From Micromonospora globbae (GTDB lineage: Bacteria; Actinomycetota; Actinomycetes; Mycobacteriales; Micromonosporaceae): a stretch of 61,257 bases of DNA. Each line of letters begins with the position of its first letter. The stretch's first letter is position 1. The notes below the pieces were generated by a model. That model searched no databases and had not been told where the DNA came from. It saw only the letters and a program-made list of their open reading frames with translations. The stretch covers positions 1 through 61,257 of the forward strand of contig NZ_RAQQ01000029.1 in assembly GCF_003610785.1 (NCBI RefSeq), given 5' to 3'. The position numbers and the translations under genes were made by a program. Positions 26,552 through 33,482 of this stretch are shown piece after piece.

Positions 26552-26757
26552 CCGCCCCTCCGCTGCCGTGTGCCGCCCGCGGTGCGCGGGCCCGCTCCGG
26601 ATACCCGTGACCGCCCCGCCGACACCCGAGTTGCCGGCGACCGGCGACACCGCGGACCCGCCGGTTGTGTGGGACGCACTCATATGGACTGTGATGCATG
26701 TCTCGGTACCGTCGGCGCACGCCGGGCGTTCCCGGCGTCGGGCGACAGGAGTGCATC

Positions 26758-27786
26758 ATGAAGCTTCGCTGGAAGGCCCTGGCCGCCGCCGTCGGCCTGC
26801 TGCTCGTGCTGCCGCCGGCGGGCGCCGCGCGCGCCGCCACCCTCTACACCGTCCCGCCGGTGCCGGGTCCGCTCCCCACCTACCACGTCTCCTCGGTGTA
26901 CGTCGCGGGCGTCTCCTCCGGCGGGTACATGGCCACGCAGCTCCAGGTGGCGTACTCGGGGCGGATCCGCGGGTCGGCCGTCTTCGCGGCGGGCCCCTAC
27001 TACTGCGCGCAGAACACGGTGACCCAGGCGCTCTACGCGTGTGGCGACAACGTCTACCCGACCTACCTGCCGACCCTCGAGGCGTACACCCGCACCTGGG
27101 CGTCGTACGGCTGGATCGACCCGGTGGGCAACCTCGCCGCGCGCCCGGCGTACGTCTTCCACGGCAACTCCGACGCCACCGTGCGCACGTCGGTCACCGA
27201 CGACCTGGTCCGCTACCACCAGCACTTCGGGGCGAGCGTGCAGTACGACAGCGGCTCGGCGGCCGGCCACGCCTGGGTGACCCCGTACGGCACGGGCGGC
27301 TGCACGGTCACGGCCGCACCGTTTCTCAACAACTGCGGCACGGACCCGCAGAACGCGTTCCTGCGCAAGCTCTTCGGCGCGGTGCAGGCTCCGAACACCG
27401 GGCCGCTGCGTGGCACGCTGATCCGCTTCGACCAGAACAGCTTCGCGGTCAACGGATGGGCGCCGGGCCTCAGCATGGACACCGCCGGTTTCGCGTACGT
27501 GCCGCCGTCCTGCGCGGCCGGCCAGTCCTGCCGGCTGCTGGTCGCGCTCCACGGCTGTCTGCAGGGTTACGGCCGGGTCGGCACGGCCTTCGTCGACCGG
27601 GCCAACCTCAACCAGTACGCCGACACCAACAACATGATCGTGCTCTACCCGCAGGCCGTCACCTCGGCCGTGAACCCGAACGGCTGCTGGGACTGGTGGG
27701 GCTACCTGGGCGGCACGAACTACCCGATCAAGGGTGGCGCCCAGGTCGAGACGATCATGAACATGGTCCGCCGGCTCGACGGCTGA
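26758..27786 (+). CDS. secreted PHB-depolymerase-type esterase
   Basis: The 342-residue protein starts at the ATG at 26758 (MKLRWK). A Sec signal ends at ARAA near residue 27. The alpha/beta-hydrolase triad is visible: lipase box GVSSGGYM (Ser about 55), HGNSDATV (Asp about 139) and GHAWV (His about 169). The second half carries LLVALHGCLQGY, which resembles the oxyanion-hole HGC motif of the esterase-PHB family. Extracellular hydrolysis of poly(3-hydroxybutyrate) or a related polyester is the family activity. No substrate-binding domain is appended. Start and signal are clear; substrate is inferred. Confidence 0.82.
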   Translation: MKLRWKALAAAVGLLLVLPPAGAARAATLYTVPPVPGPLPTYHVSSVYVAGVSSGGYMATQLQVAYSGRIRGSAVFAAGPYYCAQNTVTQALYACGDNVYPTYLPTLEAYTRTWASYGWIDPVGNLAARPAYVFHGNSDATVRTSVTDDLVRYHQHFGASVQYDSGSAAGHAWVTPYGTGGCTVTAAPFLNNCGTDPQNAFLRKLFGAVQAPNTGPLRGTLIRFDQNSFAVNGWAPGLSMDTAGFAYVPPSCAAGQSCRLLVALHGCLQGYGRVGTAFVDRANLNQYADTNNMIVLYPQAVTSAVNPNGCWDWWGYLGGTNYPIKGGAQVETIMNMVRRLDG

Positions 27787-27816
27787 ACCGCCCGTCGACG
27801 GGGACGCCGTCCGACC

Positions 27817-27847
27817 CGCGCCGGCCCGGCCAGCCGTGGCCGGCGCG
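27817..27847. terminator. terminator hairpin between convergent genes
   Basis: A perfect 10-bp stem CGCGCCGGCC / GGCCGGCGCG (27817-27826 with 27838-27847) lies between the esterase stop and the convergent small membrane gene. Confidence 0.65.
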
Positions 27848-27853
27848 GCCGTG

Positions 27854-28075
27854 TCACCGCTCGGGGTGGCGCCGGACGAAGTCCTGGTACGTCTCGTTGG
27901 CCAGCTCGATCTCCCGGATCTCGGCCTGGCGCAGCTCGGCCGCCGCCCGGGCCTGCGCCAGCCGCAGCTCGTGACGCCGGTCGCGGGCGCGGGCCCACCC
28001 GCGCGCGAGCCCCCAGGCGATCCAGCCGCCGCAGGCCACCAACCCGGTCAGCGCGAAGGCGAGGAGAAAGTCCAC
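27854..28075 (-). CDS. small single-pass membrane protein next to an ABC exporter
   Basis: A GTG at 28075 behind GGAAGGGG gives 73 residues. One N-terminal membrane helix (LLAFALTGLVACGGWIAWGLA) is followed by a charged alpha-helical tail (RRHELRLAQARAAAELRQAEIREIELANETYQDFV). It is last in a three-gene unit with the ABC permease and ATPase, 17 bases after the permease stop. A role in the transporter is inferred from position only. Confidence 0.6.
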   Translation of the reverse strand: MDFLLAFALTGLVACGGWIAWGLARGWARARDRRHELRLAQARAAAELRQAEIREIELANETYQDFVRRHPER

Positions 28076-28092
28076 GGTGGCACCCCTTCCGG

Positions 28093-28935
28093 TCAGCCGA
28101 CGTCCCGCCGTGCCGTGAGCCAGATACCCAGCCCGAACGTGACCAGCACGTACCCCAGCAGGACGGCCACGGGGAGCGCGGCGTTGCCTGATTCGAGCAC
28201 ACCCGGCGTGCCGCCGTCGAACTGCGACCGCGCTCCCAGCGCGCCGGCCAGCGCGCCCGAACTTGGGGCGAGCAGCAGGTTCCGCACCGCCGTGAGCGGG
28301 CTCAGCACGAGGGCGAGCCCGCTCACCGCGTTCTCCAGCACGAGCGTCCAGACCAGGCCGACCGCGATGGCGGTGGCGGTGCTGCGGAACGCGATGGCGA
28401 GCAGGAACCCGAGCGCGGCGTGCGCCGTGCAGATGAGCCAGGCGGCGGCCACGGCGGCGGCCAGCCTGCCCGGCGACGGCAGGCTCGGGGCGCGCCCCTC
28501 GACGAGCGCGATGACGGTGGTGACCGCGGCCAGCGCCGCGAACGTGAGGACGGCCAGCAGCAGGGTGAGGACGCAGAGCGCCACGGCGTGGCCGGCCGTC
28601 ACCTGCCACCGGCGGGGACGCTGCGTGAAGATCAGGTTCAGCGTGCCCCAGCGGTACTCGTTGCCCACCACCAGGGCCCCGAGGATCACCACGATCGCGC
28701 CGCCGAAGAGCGGGAAGAGCCCGATCCCCGTGGTGACGAGTTGGCCGGGCAGTACGCCGTCCAGCAGCGACGCGGCGGCGTCGGCCTGCTCCGGGTCGCC
28801 GGCCAGCGTGAGGTGTACGAGGTAGGGGACGCCGATGCCGAAGACCAGGGCCAGGGCCGTCCAGGTGAGCGTGACCGTCCACACCGCCGGCCGTTTCCGG
28901 TCGGCGAACCAGGCCGCGCGTACCGAGGCGATCAT
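28093..28935 (-). CDS. ABC-2 type transporter permease
   Basis: The 280-residue protein has six likely membrane segments. The N-terminal cytoplasmic stretch (FADRKRPAVWTVTLTW) and the conserved VVGNEYRWGTLNLIFTQRPRRWQV loop are typical of ABC-2 permeases paired with NatA/BcrA-type ATPases. The ATG at 28935 overlaps the ATPase stop by 4 bases. With that ATPase it forms an exporter that may handle a peptide, lipid or drug. Its divergent position beside the RiPP cluster makes peptide immunity or export the leading guess. Confidence 0.85.
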   Translation of the reverse strand: MIASVRAAWFADRKRPAVWTVTLTWTALALVFGIGVPYLVHLTLAGDPEQADAAASLLDGVLPGQLVTTGIGLFPLFGGAIVVILGALVVGNEYRWGTLNLIFTQRPRRWQVTAGHAVALCVLTLLLAVLTFAALAAVTTVIALVEGRAPSLPSPGRLAAAVAAAWLICTAHAALGFLLAIAFRSTATAIAVGLVWTLVLENAVSGLALVLSPLTAVRNLLLAPSSGALAGALGARSQFDGGTPGVLESGNAALPVAVLLGYVLVTFGLGIWLTARRDVG

Positions 28936-29942
28936 CGCGTGCCTCCCGTCGTCGTCGCGTCCGCCAGGACCGGCTGGTCCGGGCCGGTCAGCTCCAGGAA
29001 GGCCTCCTCCAGCGAGTGCCGCACCGGCCGGAGTTCCGTCACGTCGACGCCCGCCTCCACGAGCCGGCGGTTGAGCTCCGCCGCGAGCGTCGGGGAGGCG
29101 GTGACCCGAAGCCGCCCGTCGACGACCTCGACGGCGCGGACGGCGGGATGCCCGCGCAGGCAGGCGACCGCCTGGTCGACGGGGTCCGCGCCGATCAGCA
29201 GCGACCCGTCGCCGAGGACCGCACGCAGGTCGTCCGGGCTGCCCTCGGCGACCAGCCGGCCCCGGTTGATCACGCCGATCCGGTCGCAGACCTGCTCCAC
29301 CTCGCCGAGCACGTGGCTGGAGAGCAGCACGGTGCGCCCGTCCCGGCGCAGCGAGCGGAGCAGTTCCCGCATCTCCGCGACGCCGGCCGGGTCGAGGCCG
29401 TTCGTGGGTTCGTCGAGGATCAGCAGGTCCGGTTCCTTGAGCAGCGCGGCGGCCACGCCGAGTCGCTGCTTCATGCCCAGCGAGTACGTCCGGAACGCCG
29501 AGCGCGCCCGCCCGGTCAGCCCCACCTCGGCCAGCGCGCGGTCGGCCGCGGCGTCGGGCACGCCCGCGTACCGGGCGGCGAGGCGCAGGTTGTCCACTCC
29601 GGACAGGTGCGGATAGAACGTCGGCGACTCGATCAGGGCGCCCACGCGGGCGAGTTGGCGCGGTGTGCCCGGAGGCTGGCCGAGGACCGACACGCGACCG
29701 GACGTCGGCCGGACGAGCCCGACCAGCATCCGCATGGTGGTCGTCTTGCCGGCGCCGTTGGGCCCGAGGAACCCGAAGACCGCACCCTGCGGGACCCGCA
29801 GGTCGAGGTCGTCGACCGCGGTGATCCCGCCGGGATAACGCTTCGTGACCTCGTGCAATTCGATGGCGAAACGGTCATTCCCCAACGGACTGCCGCAATC
29901 GATCGAAGGTGCGCACTGGCTCGTCGACGGGATTTCGTGCAC
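28932..29942 (-). CDS. ABC transporter ATPase (BcrA/NatA-type exporter)
   Basis: The protein has Walker A GPNGAGKTT, signature SLGMKQR, Walker B LLILDEPTNGLDP and the H-loop LSSH, with the C-terminal regulatory extension usual for bacitracin- and lantibiotic-resistance ATPases. The annotated GTG at 29942 gives 336 residues. The domain only begins at FAIELHEVTKRYPGG (residue about 25), so a TTG just before LGNDRF is a credible later start. A short reading frame at 29875-29949 overlaps this 5' end in another frame. The gene is divergent from the RiPP F protein. Confidence 0.85.
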   Translation of the reverse strand: MHEIPSTSQCAPSIDCGSPLGNDRFAIELHEVTKRYPGGITAVDDLDLRVPQGAVFGFLGPNGAGKTTTMRMLVGLVRPTSGRVSVLGQPPGTPRQLARVGALIESPTFYPHLSGVDNLRLAARYAGVPDAAADRALAEVGLTGRARSAFRTYSLGMKQRLGVAAALLKEPDLLILDEPTNGLDPAGVAEMRELLRSLRRDGRTVLLSSHVLGEVEQVCDRIGVINRGRLVAEGSPDDLRAVLGDGSLLIGADPVDQAVACLRGHPAVRAVEVVDGRLRVTASPTLAAELNRRLVEAGVDVTELRPVRHSLEEAFLELTGPDQPVLADATTTGGTR

Positions 29943-29949
29943 CGTTCAT
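29875..29949 (-). CDS. possible 24-residue leader peptide for the ABC unit
   Basis: An ATG at 29949, eight bases after AAGGA, opens MNGARNPVDEPVRTFDRLRQ and four more codons to a TGA at 29875-29877. This frame overlaps the 5' end of the ATPase gene and ends next to the TTG that may be the real ATPase start. That layout would suit translational coupling. It could also be chance, since the ATPase frame is open here too. Confidence 0.3.
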   Translation of the reverse strand: MNGARNPVDEPVRTFDRLRQSVGE

Positions 29950-30048
29950 GCGAGAGTCCTTCAAATTCCGGCCGCGGACGTTTATTGCGTACCGTCAATT
30001 AACTGTGGCGACAGCGTCGAGTGCCGGCGGACCCGCACCGACGCCGGA

Positions 30049-30064
30049 GGGGTGACGTCACCCC
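30049..30064. promoter_or_regulatory. perfect 16-bp palindrome, candidate operator
   Basis: GGGGTGACGTCACCCC is fully symmetric and lies in the 390-base divergent region between the ABC exporter and the RiPP cluster. It is about 100 bases ahead of the ATPase start. Such a site could bind a dimeric regulator controlling one or both units; no regulator gene is adjacent. The rest of this gap contains a possible RiPP promoter (30259-30287) and no other gene that I can support. Confidence 0.5.
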
Positions 30065-30258
30065 GGTGTCGCGCCGGCCCTCGCGAGACAACGATGTAAA
30101 CGCTCCTGACCTGCGGTGGCGCGGACGACGCCCACAGGGTAGCGGAGGTTGATCGGCTCGGGAAGGGCCTTCGGCTATCGACGGCCGCAGTTCCTGTCTT
30201 AGCCGCAGCTCACTGCCGTGCAATTCACTTCTGCCACTATCCGACTCGAAACAATCTG

Positions 30259-30287
30259 TTGACGTACCAATCGATCTTGGGCAGCAT
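30259..30287 (+). promoter_or_regulatory. candidate promoter of the RiPP operon
   Basis: TTGACG (30259-30264) is a 5/6 match to -35, followed after 17 bases by CAGCAT, a weak -10, about 45 bases before the F-protein ATG. The surroundings (30190-30310) are visibly more AT-rich than the flanking genes. Confidence 0.4.
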
Positions 30288-30332
30288 GAAGGCACTTTCG
30301 ATTCGATGACGATCGTTGGCCGAGGAGCCCGG

Positions 30333-32489
30333 ATGAGCCTGCCACCGGACGGTGCACGGACCTTGGAAATGCGGCCCAAACTGCGCCACGACGTGGTCTT
30401 CCTGGACGCGCCCGCCGGCGCGTACCTCCGGGGTCCGGACACGGCGTTCCTCATCAAGGGGCGCTCGGCGTTCCGGTGGCTGACGACGCTGAGCCCCTAC
30501 CTCACCGGCGAGCACACGCTGGCGCAGCTCACCGCCTCCCTGGACCAGGGGCAGCGGCAGACCGTCGTCAGCCTGGTGCGCGCCCTGCTCGACCGGGGCT
30601 TCGCCAAGGACGCCGGGCGCCGCACCGATCTGCCGGAGGCGGTGGCCCGACGGTTCGCCCCGCAGATCGAGTTCGTCGACCACTTCGCCGACGACCCCAC
30701 CGGCCGATTCCAGCGCTTCCACACCGCCCGGGTCGTGCTCGGGGGCGGGGGAGCGGTGCTGCTCGCCGCGGCGGGCGGCCTGCTCCGCAACGGGTGCCTG
30801 CACCTGGACCTGCACCCCGACGACGACCCCGCCCGGTACGCCGACGCGCTGCGCGCCGAGGTGGCGGAGCTGCGCGCCGACGGGCTGGCCGCCGAGGTCC
30901 GCGTCCACGACGGACCGGTCGACCCCGGCGGTGCGGACGCCGTGCTGCTCTGCACCGACCGGGCCGGGCTTCGCGGGCTGGCCGACCTGGCGCGCACCTG
31001 CCACCGGGACGGTCCGCTGCTCGTCCCGGTGGTCGTCGACGACGACCGTGCTGTGCTCGGTCCGGCGGTGTCCGCCGGGACGACCCCGTGCTGGTTCTGC
31101 GCCCAGCTCCGGCTCACCGACGGCGCCGACCCGGCCGCGGCCGCCGAGTTCTGGCGCCAGCTCGCCCTCGGCGCCGGTCCCGACCGGCCCGCGCCGCTGC
31201 CCGAGGTGACCGCGCGGATGGTCGGCAACGCCGCCGCGTTCGAGGTGTTCCGCGCGCTCACCGGGGCGCTGGCGGCGGACACCGCGGGTGGCGTGCTGCT
31301 GCTCGACCGCTCCACCCTGGAATCCGTCCGCGAGCCGGTGCTGCCCCACCCGGCCTGCCCGGTGTGCCGTGACGTCGCGGTCGCCGGGCCGGTCGAGCCC
31401 GCCGGCTCCGAGGAGGAGACCTACCAGCGGGCGCAGGCCCTCGTGTCACCGAACGCCGGGGTCTTCACCCGGTTCGTGGACGACCCGCTCGAACAGGCGC
31501 CGCTGAAGACGGCCCGCCTGCGGCTGCCCGGCCGGCGCGGGCCCCGCGAGCTGACCGCGTTCGACGTGCACACCGTCATGGGCGCCCGGCTCGCCGCCTA
31601 CCGGGTGGCCGTGCGGGACCACGCCCTGCGGTACGCCGACCCGGACACCGGCGTCGTGGCCACCGCCGCGCAACTGGCCGACCGGGGCGAGCACCCGGTG
31701 CCGTGGACCGAGCTGGACACCGCGACCGGCGCGGTGGCGTACGACCCGGACCGGCCGCTGCGCTGGCTGCCCGCGACGGTGCTGGGCGGCACGGGCACCG
31801 TCTGGGTGCCCGCCGGGGCGGCGCTGCCGACCTCGGCCGCCGACGGCGAGGGTCTCACCGAACCGACGGTGGCCGGCGCGGTGGCCGCCGACAGCCTCGA
31901 CGACGTGATCGACCAGGGGCTGGCCGACGCGCTCGCCTACCGCGCGCTGACCGCCGCCCTGCGCGGGGCCTCCGGCCTCGTCCGCCTCGCCGACGAGGAG
32001 CTGACCGGCGACGACGACACGGCGTTCGTGCTGAAGGCGGCCCACCGGTTCGGCCGCCAGGTCGCGGCCTACGTCCTGCCGGGCGCCGCGCCCGCGTACG
32101 CCGTCCTCGCCGTCACCGAGGAGCCGGACGGGGGCCGGCGCGACTGGCGGCTCGCGGCGAGCTTCGACCCGGTGACCGCCCGGCGGGCGGCCCTGCGCGA
32201 GCTGGTGGGGCTCATCCAGGTGCGGCACTTCGAGAACACCGAGCCCGATCTCGGCGCGCCGGTCCTCGCCGACCTCGACCCGGTGGTGCTCACCGCCACG
32301 GCGGCCGAGCCGTCCGGGACCGCGCCGGCGGCGGGCGGTCGCACCGACCGCGCGGCGGTGCTGGCCGCGCTGGCCCGGCGCGGGACGAGCGCCCTCCTGG
32401 TCGAGACGACCACCCGAGACGTCCGCGCCACCGGGGCCTTCCGCAGCGGCGTCGTCCTGCTGCGCACCGACGGCCGTACGGCCGCCTGA
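30333..32489 (+). CDS. RiPP leader-binding F protein (ocin-ThiF-like, TOMM partner protein)
   Basis: The 718-residue product is read from the ATG at 30333, which follows CGAGGAG; an ATG at 30306 has no site. Residues about 10-90 (LRHDVVFLDAPAGAYLRG...LVRALLDRGF) fit a winged-helix RiPP recognition element. Next come a Rossmann-like ThiF remnant without a nucleotide-binding GxGxxG, CWFCAQ (about residue 253) and CPVCRD (about 342), possibly a zinc site. A C-terminal YcaO-partner-like region follows. In thiopeptide clusters this F protein binds the leader and presents the core to the YcaO enzyme. It heads the cluster, 53 bases before the first precursor. Confidence 0.85.
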   Translation: MSLPPDGARTLEMRPKLRHDVVFLDAPAGAYLRGPDTAFLIKGRSAFRWLTTLSPYLTGEHTLAQLTASLDQGQRQTVVSLVRALLDRGFAKDAGRRTDLPEAVARRFAPQIEFVDHFADDPTGRFQRFHTARVVLGGGGAVLLAAAGGLLRNGCLHLDLHPDDDPARYADALRAEVAELRADGLAAEVRVHDGPVDPGGADAVLLCTDRAGLRGLADLARTCHRDGPLLVPVVVDDDRAVLGPAVSAGTTPCWFCAQLRLTDGADPAAAAEFWRQLALGAGPDRPAPLPEVTARMVGNAAAFEVFRALTGALAADTAGGVLLLDRSTLESVREPVLPHPACPVCRDVAVAGPVEPAGSEEETYQRAQALVSPNAGVFTRFVDDPLEQAPLKTARLRLPGRRGPRELTAFDVHTVMGARLAAYRVAVRDHALRYADPDTGVVATAAQLADRGEHPVPWTELDTATGAVAYDPDRPLRWLPATVLGGTGTVWVPAGAALPTSAADGEGLTEPTVAGAVAADSLDDVIDQGLADALAYRALTAALRGASGLVRLADEELTGDDDTAFVLKAAHRFGRQVAAYVLPGAAPAYAVLAVTEEPDGGRRDWRLAASFDPVTARRAALRELVGLIQVRHFENTEPDLGAPVLADLDPVVLTATAAEPSGTAPAAGGRTDRAAVLAALARRGTSALLVETTTRDVRATGAFRSGVVLLRTDGRTAA

Positions 32490-32542
32490 GCCACCACGTC
32501 AGTGGTCCGAGCGAGGCACGCACCCTGGAAGGAGGTGGACAC

Positions 32543-32725
32543 ATGCCGATCACCCTGAACGACGAGCTCCGCGAGCTGGAGACCGAGACCTTCGAGATCG
32601 AGGAGGTCGAGGACGGCGGCGAGGCGCTCGCCGCCAGCAGCTCCAGCTGCTCGTGCTCGAGCTGCTGCAGCTGCAGCACGTCGAGCTGCTGCAGCACCAG
32701 CACCAGCACCTCCAGCTGCGGCTGA
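32543..32725 (+). CDS. RiPP precursor peptide A1 (thiopeptide/LAP type)
   Basis: The ATG at 32543 stands behind a near-perfect GGAAGGAGGT. The 60-residue peptide has an acidic leader (LNDELRELETETFEIEEVED, ending about ALAA at residue 31) and a 29-residue core, residues 32-60. The core holds 16 Ser, 8 Cys, 4 Thr and a terminal Gly. The ELxxLExETFEIE block is the thiopeptide-type leader motif recognised by F-protein/YcaO systems. Cys would become thiazoles, and Ser/Thr either oxazoles or dehydroamino acids. The leader cleavage site is inferred. The repetitive TCGAGC/TGCAGC codons are real coding sequence, not a random microsatellite. Confidence 0.9.
   Translation: MPITLNDELRELETETFEIEEVEDGGEALAASSSSCSCSSCCSCSTSSCCSTSTSTSSCG
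32638..32696 (+). repeat. 59-bp core repeat, copy in precursor A1
   Basis: These 59 bases recur without a mismatch at 33297-33355 in precursor A3. After one mismatch, 13 further bases also match. The repeat covers most of the core codons but not the leader. Confidence 0.9.
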
Positions 32726-32734
32726 CCGGGTGAC

Positions 32735-32749
32735 CGGGGTCGAACCCCG
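32735..32749 (+). promoter_or_regulatory. small hairpin between precursors A1 and A2
   Basis: CGGGGT / ACCCCG (6-bp stem, CGA loop) begins 10 bases after the A1 stop. It may stabilise the A1 message end or attenuate weakly. The remaining 160 bases to A2 contain no gene that I can support. Confidence 0.4.
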
Positions 32750-32909
32750 ACGCTGACGAGACCCGGTCCCGGTGGGACCACCGCACGACGCACCATCCGC
32801 CGCCGGCCGACACCGGCGAGTAGCCCCGCGCGCCTCCGCTGGAACCACCGTGGTGGTGCGGACAGGACCCGACCGGAACCGGCACCGACCGCGGCTCAAG
32901 GAGAGGCCC

Positions 32910-33125
32910 GTGACATCACCCCTGGCAGCCGTCACACTGCCCGACTCGGTCCGTAGCGAACTGCGCGACCTGCAGGCCGAGACGTTCGAGGTCGAGGACA
33001 TCGCGGATCTGACCGCCGACCTCATGGACATCTGCAGCAGCAGCACCAGCACCTCGAGCTGCTCCAGCTGCAGCACGTCCAGTTGTTGCAGCTGCACCTC
33101 GTCGAGTTGCAGCAGCACGAGCTGA
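32910..33125 (+). CDS. RiPP precursor peptide A2 (all Ser/Cys/Thr core)
   Basis: A GTG at 32910 follows CAAGGAGAGG. The 71-residue peptide has the leader block VRSELRDLQAETFEVEDIAD, then LTADLMDI. The core of 30 residues (42-71) is made entirely of Ser (18), Cys (7) and Thr (5). The core differs from A1 and A3 in both protein and DNA: its order is different and it lacks a terminal Gly. The leader keeps the ELxxLxxETFExED signature, so the same enzymes should act on it. Confidence 0.88.
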   Translation: MTSPLAAVTLPDSVRSELRDLQAETFEVEDIADLTADLMDICSSSTSTSSCSSCSTSSCCSCTSSSCSSTS

Positions 33126-33134
33126 GCCACGACC

Positions 33135-33163
33135 CCGCACGGCCGATCCGGACGGACGTGCGG
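33135..33163 (+). promoter_or_regulatory. hairpin between precursors A2 and A3
   Basis: CCGCACG (33135-33141) pairs with CGTGCGG (33157-33163) around a 15-base loop, right after the A2 stop. It may protect the message or attenuate modestly. Confidence 0.4.
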
Positions 33164-33201
33164 TGGCGGGGCCCGGACACCCCCGGAGGGAGGTAGACGA
33201 G

Positions 33202-33387
33202 ATGCCCGAACTGACCGAGGAGCTGCGCGCACTGGAGAGCGAGACCTTCGAGATCGAGGACGTCGACGCGATCGACGCCATGGTCATGGACTGGTCCAGC
33301 TCCAGCTGCTCGTGCTCGAGCTGCTGCAGCTGCAGCACGTCGAGCTGCTGCAGCAGCAGCACCAGCACCGGATGCGGCGGCGGCTGA
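33202..33387 (+). CDS. RiPP precursor peptide A3
   Basis: The ATG at 33202 lies behind GGAGGGAGGT. The 61-residue peptide has a leader (LTEELRALESETFEIEDVDA, then IDAMVMDW) and a 30-residue core (32-61) of 15 Ser, 8 Cys, 3 Thr and 4 Gly, ending CGGG. The first 20 core residues are identical to A1. The single Trp at the leader/core border (residue 31) replaces the AA of A1. It is the last precursor before a strong hairpin and the enzyme genes. Confidence 0.9.
   Translation: MPELTEELRALESETFEIEDVDAIDAMVMDWSSSSCSCSSCCSCSTSSCCSSSTSTGCGGG
33297..33355 (+). repeat. 59-bp core repeat, copy in precursor A3
   Basis: This matches 32638-32696 in A1 exactly, while the two leaders differ at many codons. 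The offset is 659 bases. It looks like a core duplication or gene conversion. Confidence 0.9.
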
Positions 33388-33405
33388 CCGTCCCACCGCA
33401 ACCGT

Positions 33406-33432
33406 CCCCGCCGGCGAGCCACGCCGGCGGGG
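33406..33432 (+). terminator. strong hairpin after the precursor genes (attenuator candidate)
   Basis: A perfect 11-bp stem CCCCGCCGGCG / CGCCGGCGGGG with a 5-base AGCCA loop lies 18 bases after the A3 stop and 50 bases before the YcaO gene. A partial terminator here would keep precursor transcripts above those of the enzymes, a common RiPP arrangement. Confidence 0.6.
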
Positions 33433-33482
33433 AGCCCCGGTCCCCACACCCCGCACCGCAGCGACCAGACAGGTGAACCCGC

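Noticed and set aside
30306..30332. Earlier ATG for the F protein
   Set aside because: There is no ribosome site, and the nine added residues do not belong to the domain; the ATG at 30333 follows CGAGGAG.
32735..32749. GGGGTCGAACCCC resembling a tRNA T-arm
   Set aside because: No acceptor stem, anticodon arm or CCA end can be formed around it; it is just a small hairpin between two precursor genes.
32600..33387. Trinucleotide-like AGC/TGC-rich tracts as a microsatellite or CRISPR-like array
   Set aside because: The tracts are in frame with leader-bearing genes that have strong ribosome sites and sit among RiPP enzymes. Spacing is irregular and no constant repeat/spacer pattern exists.
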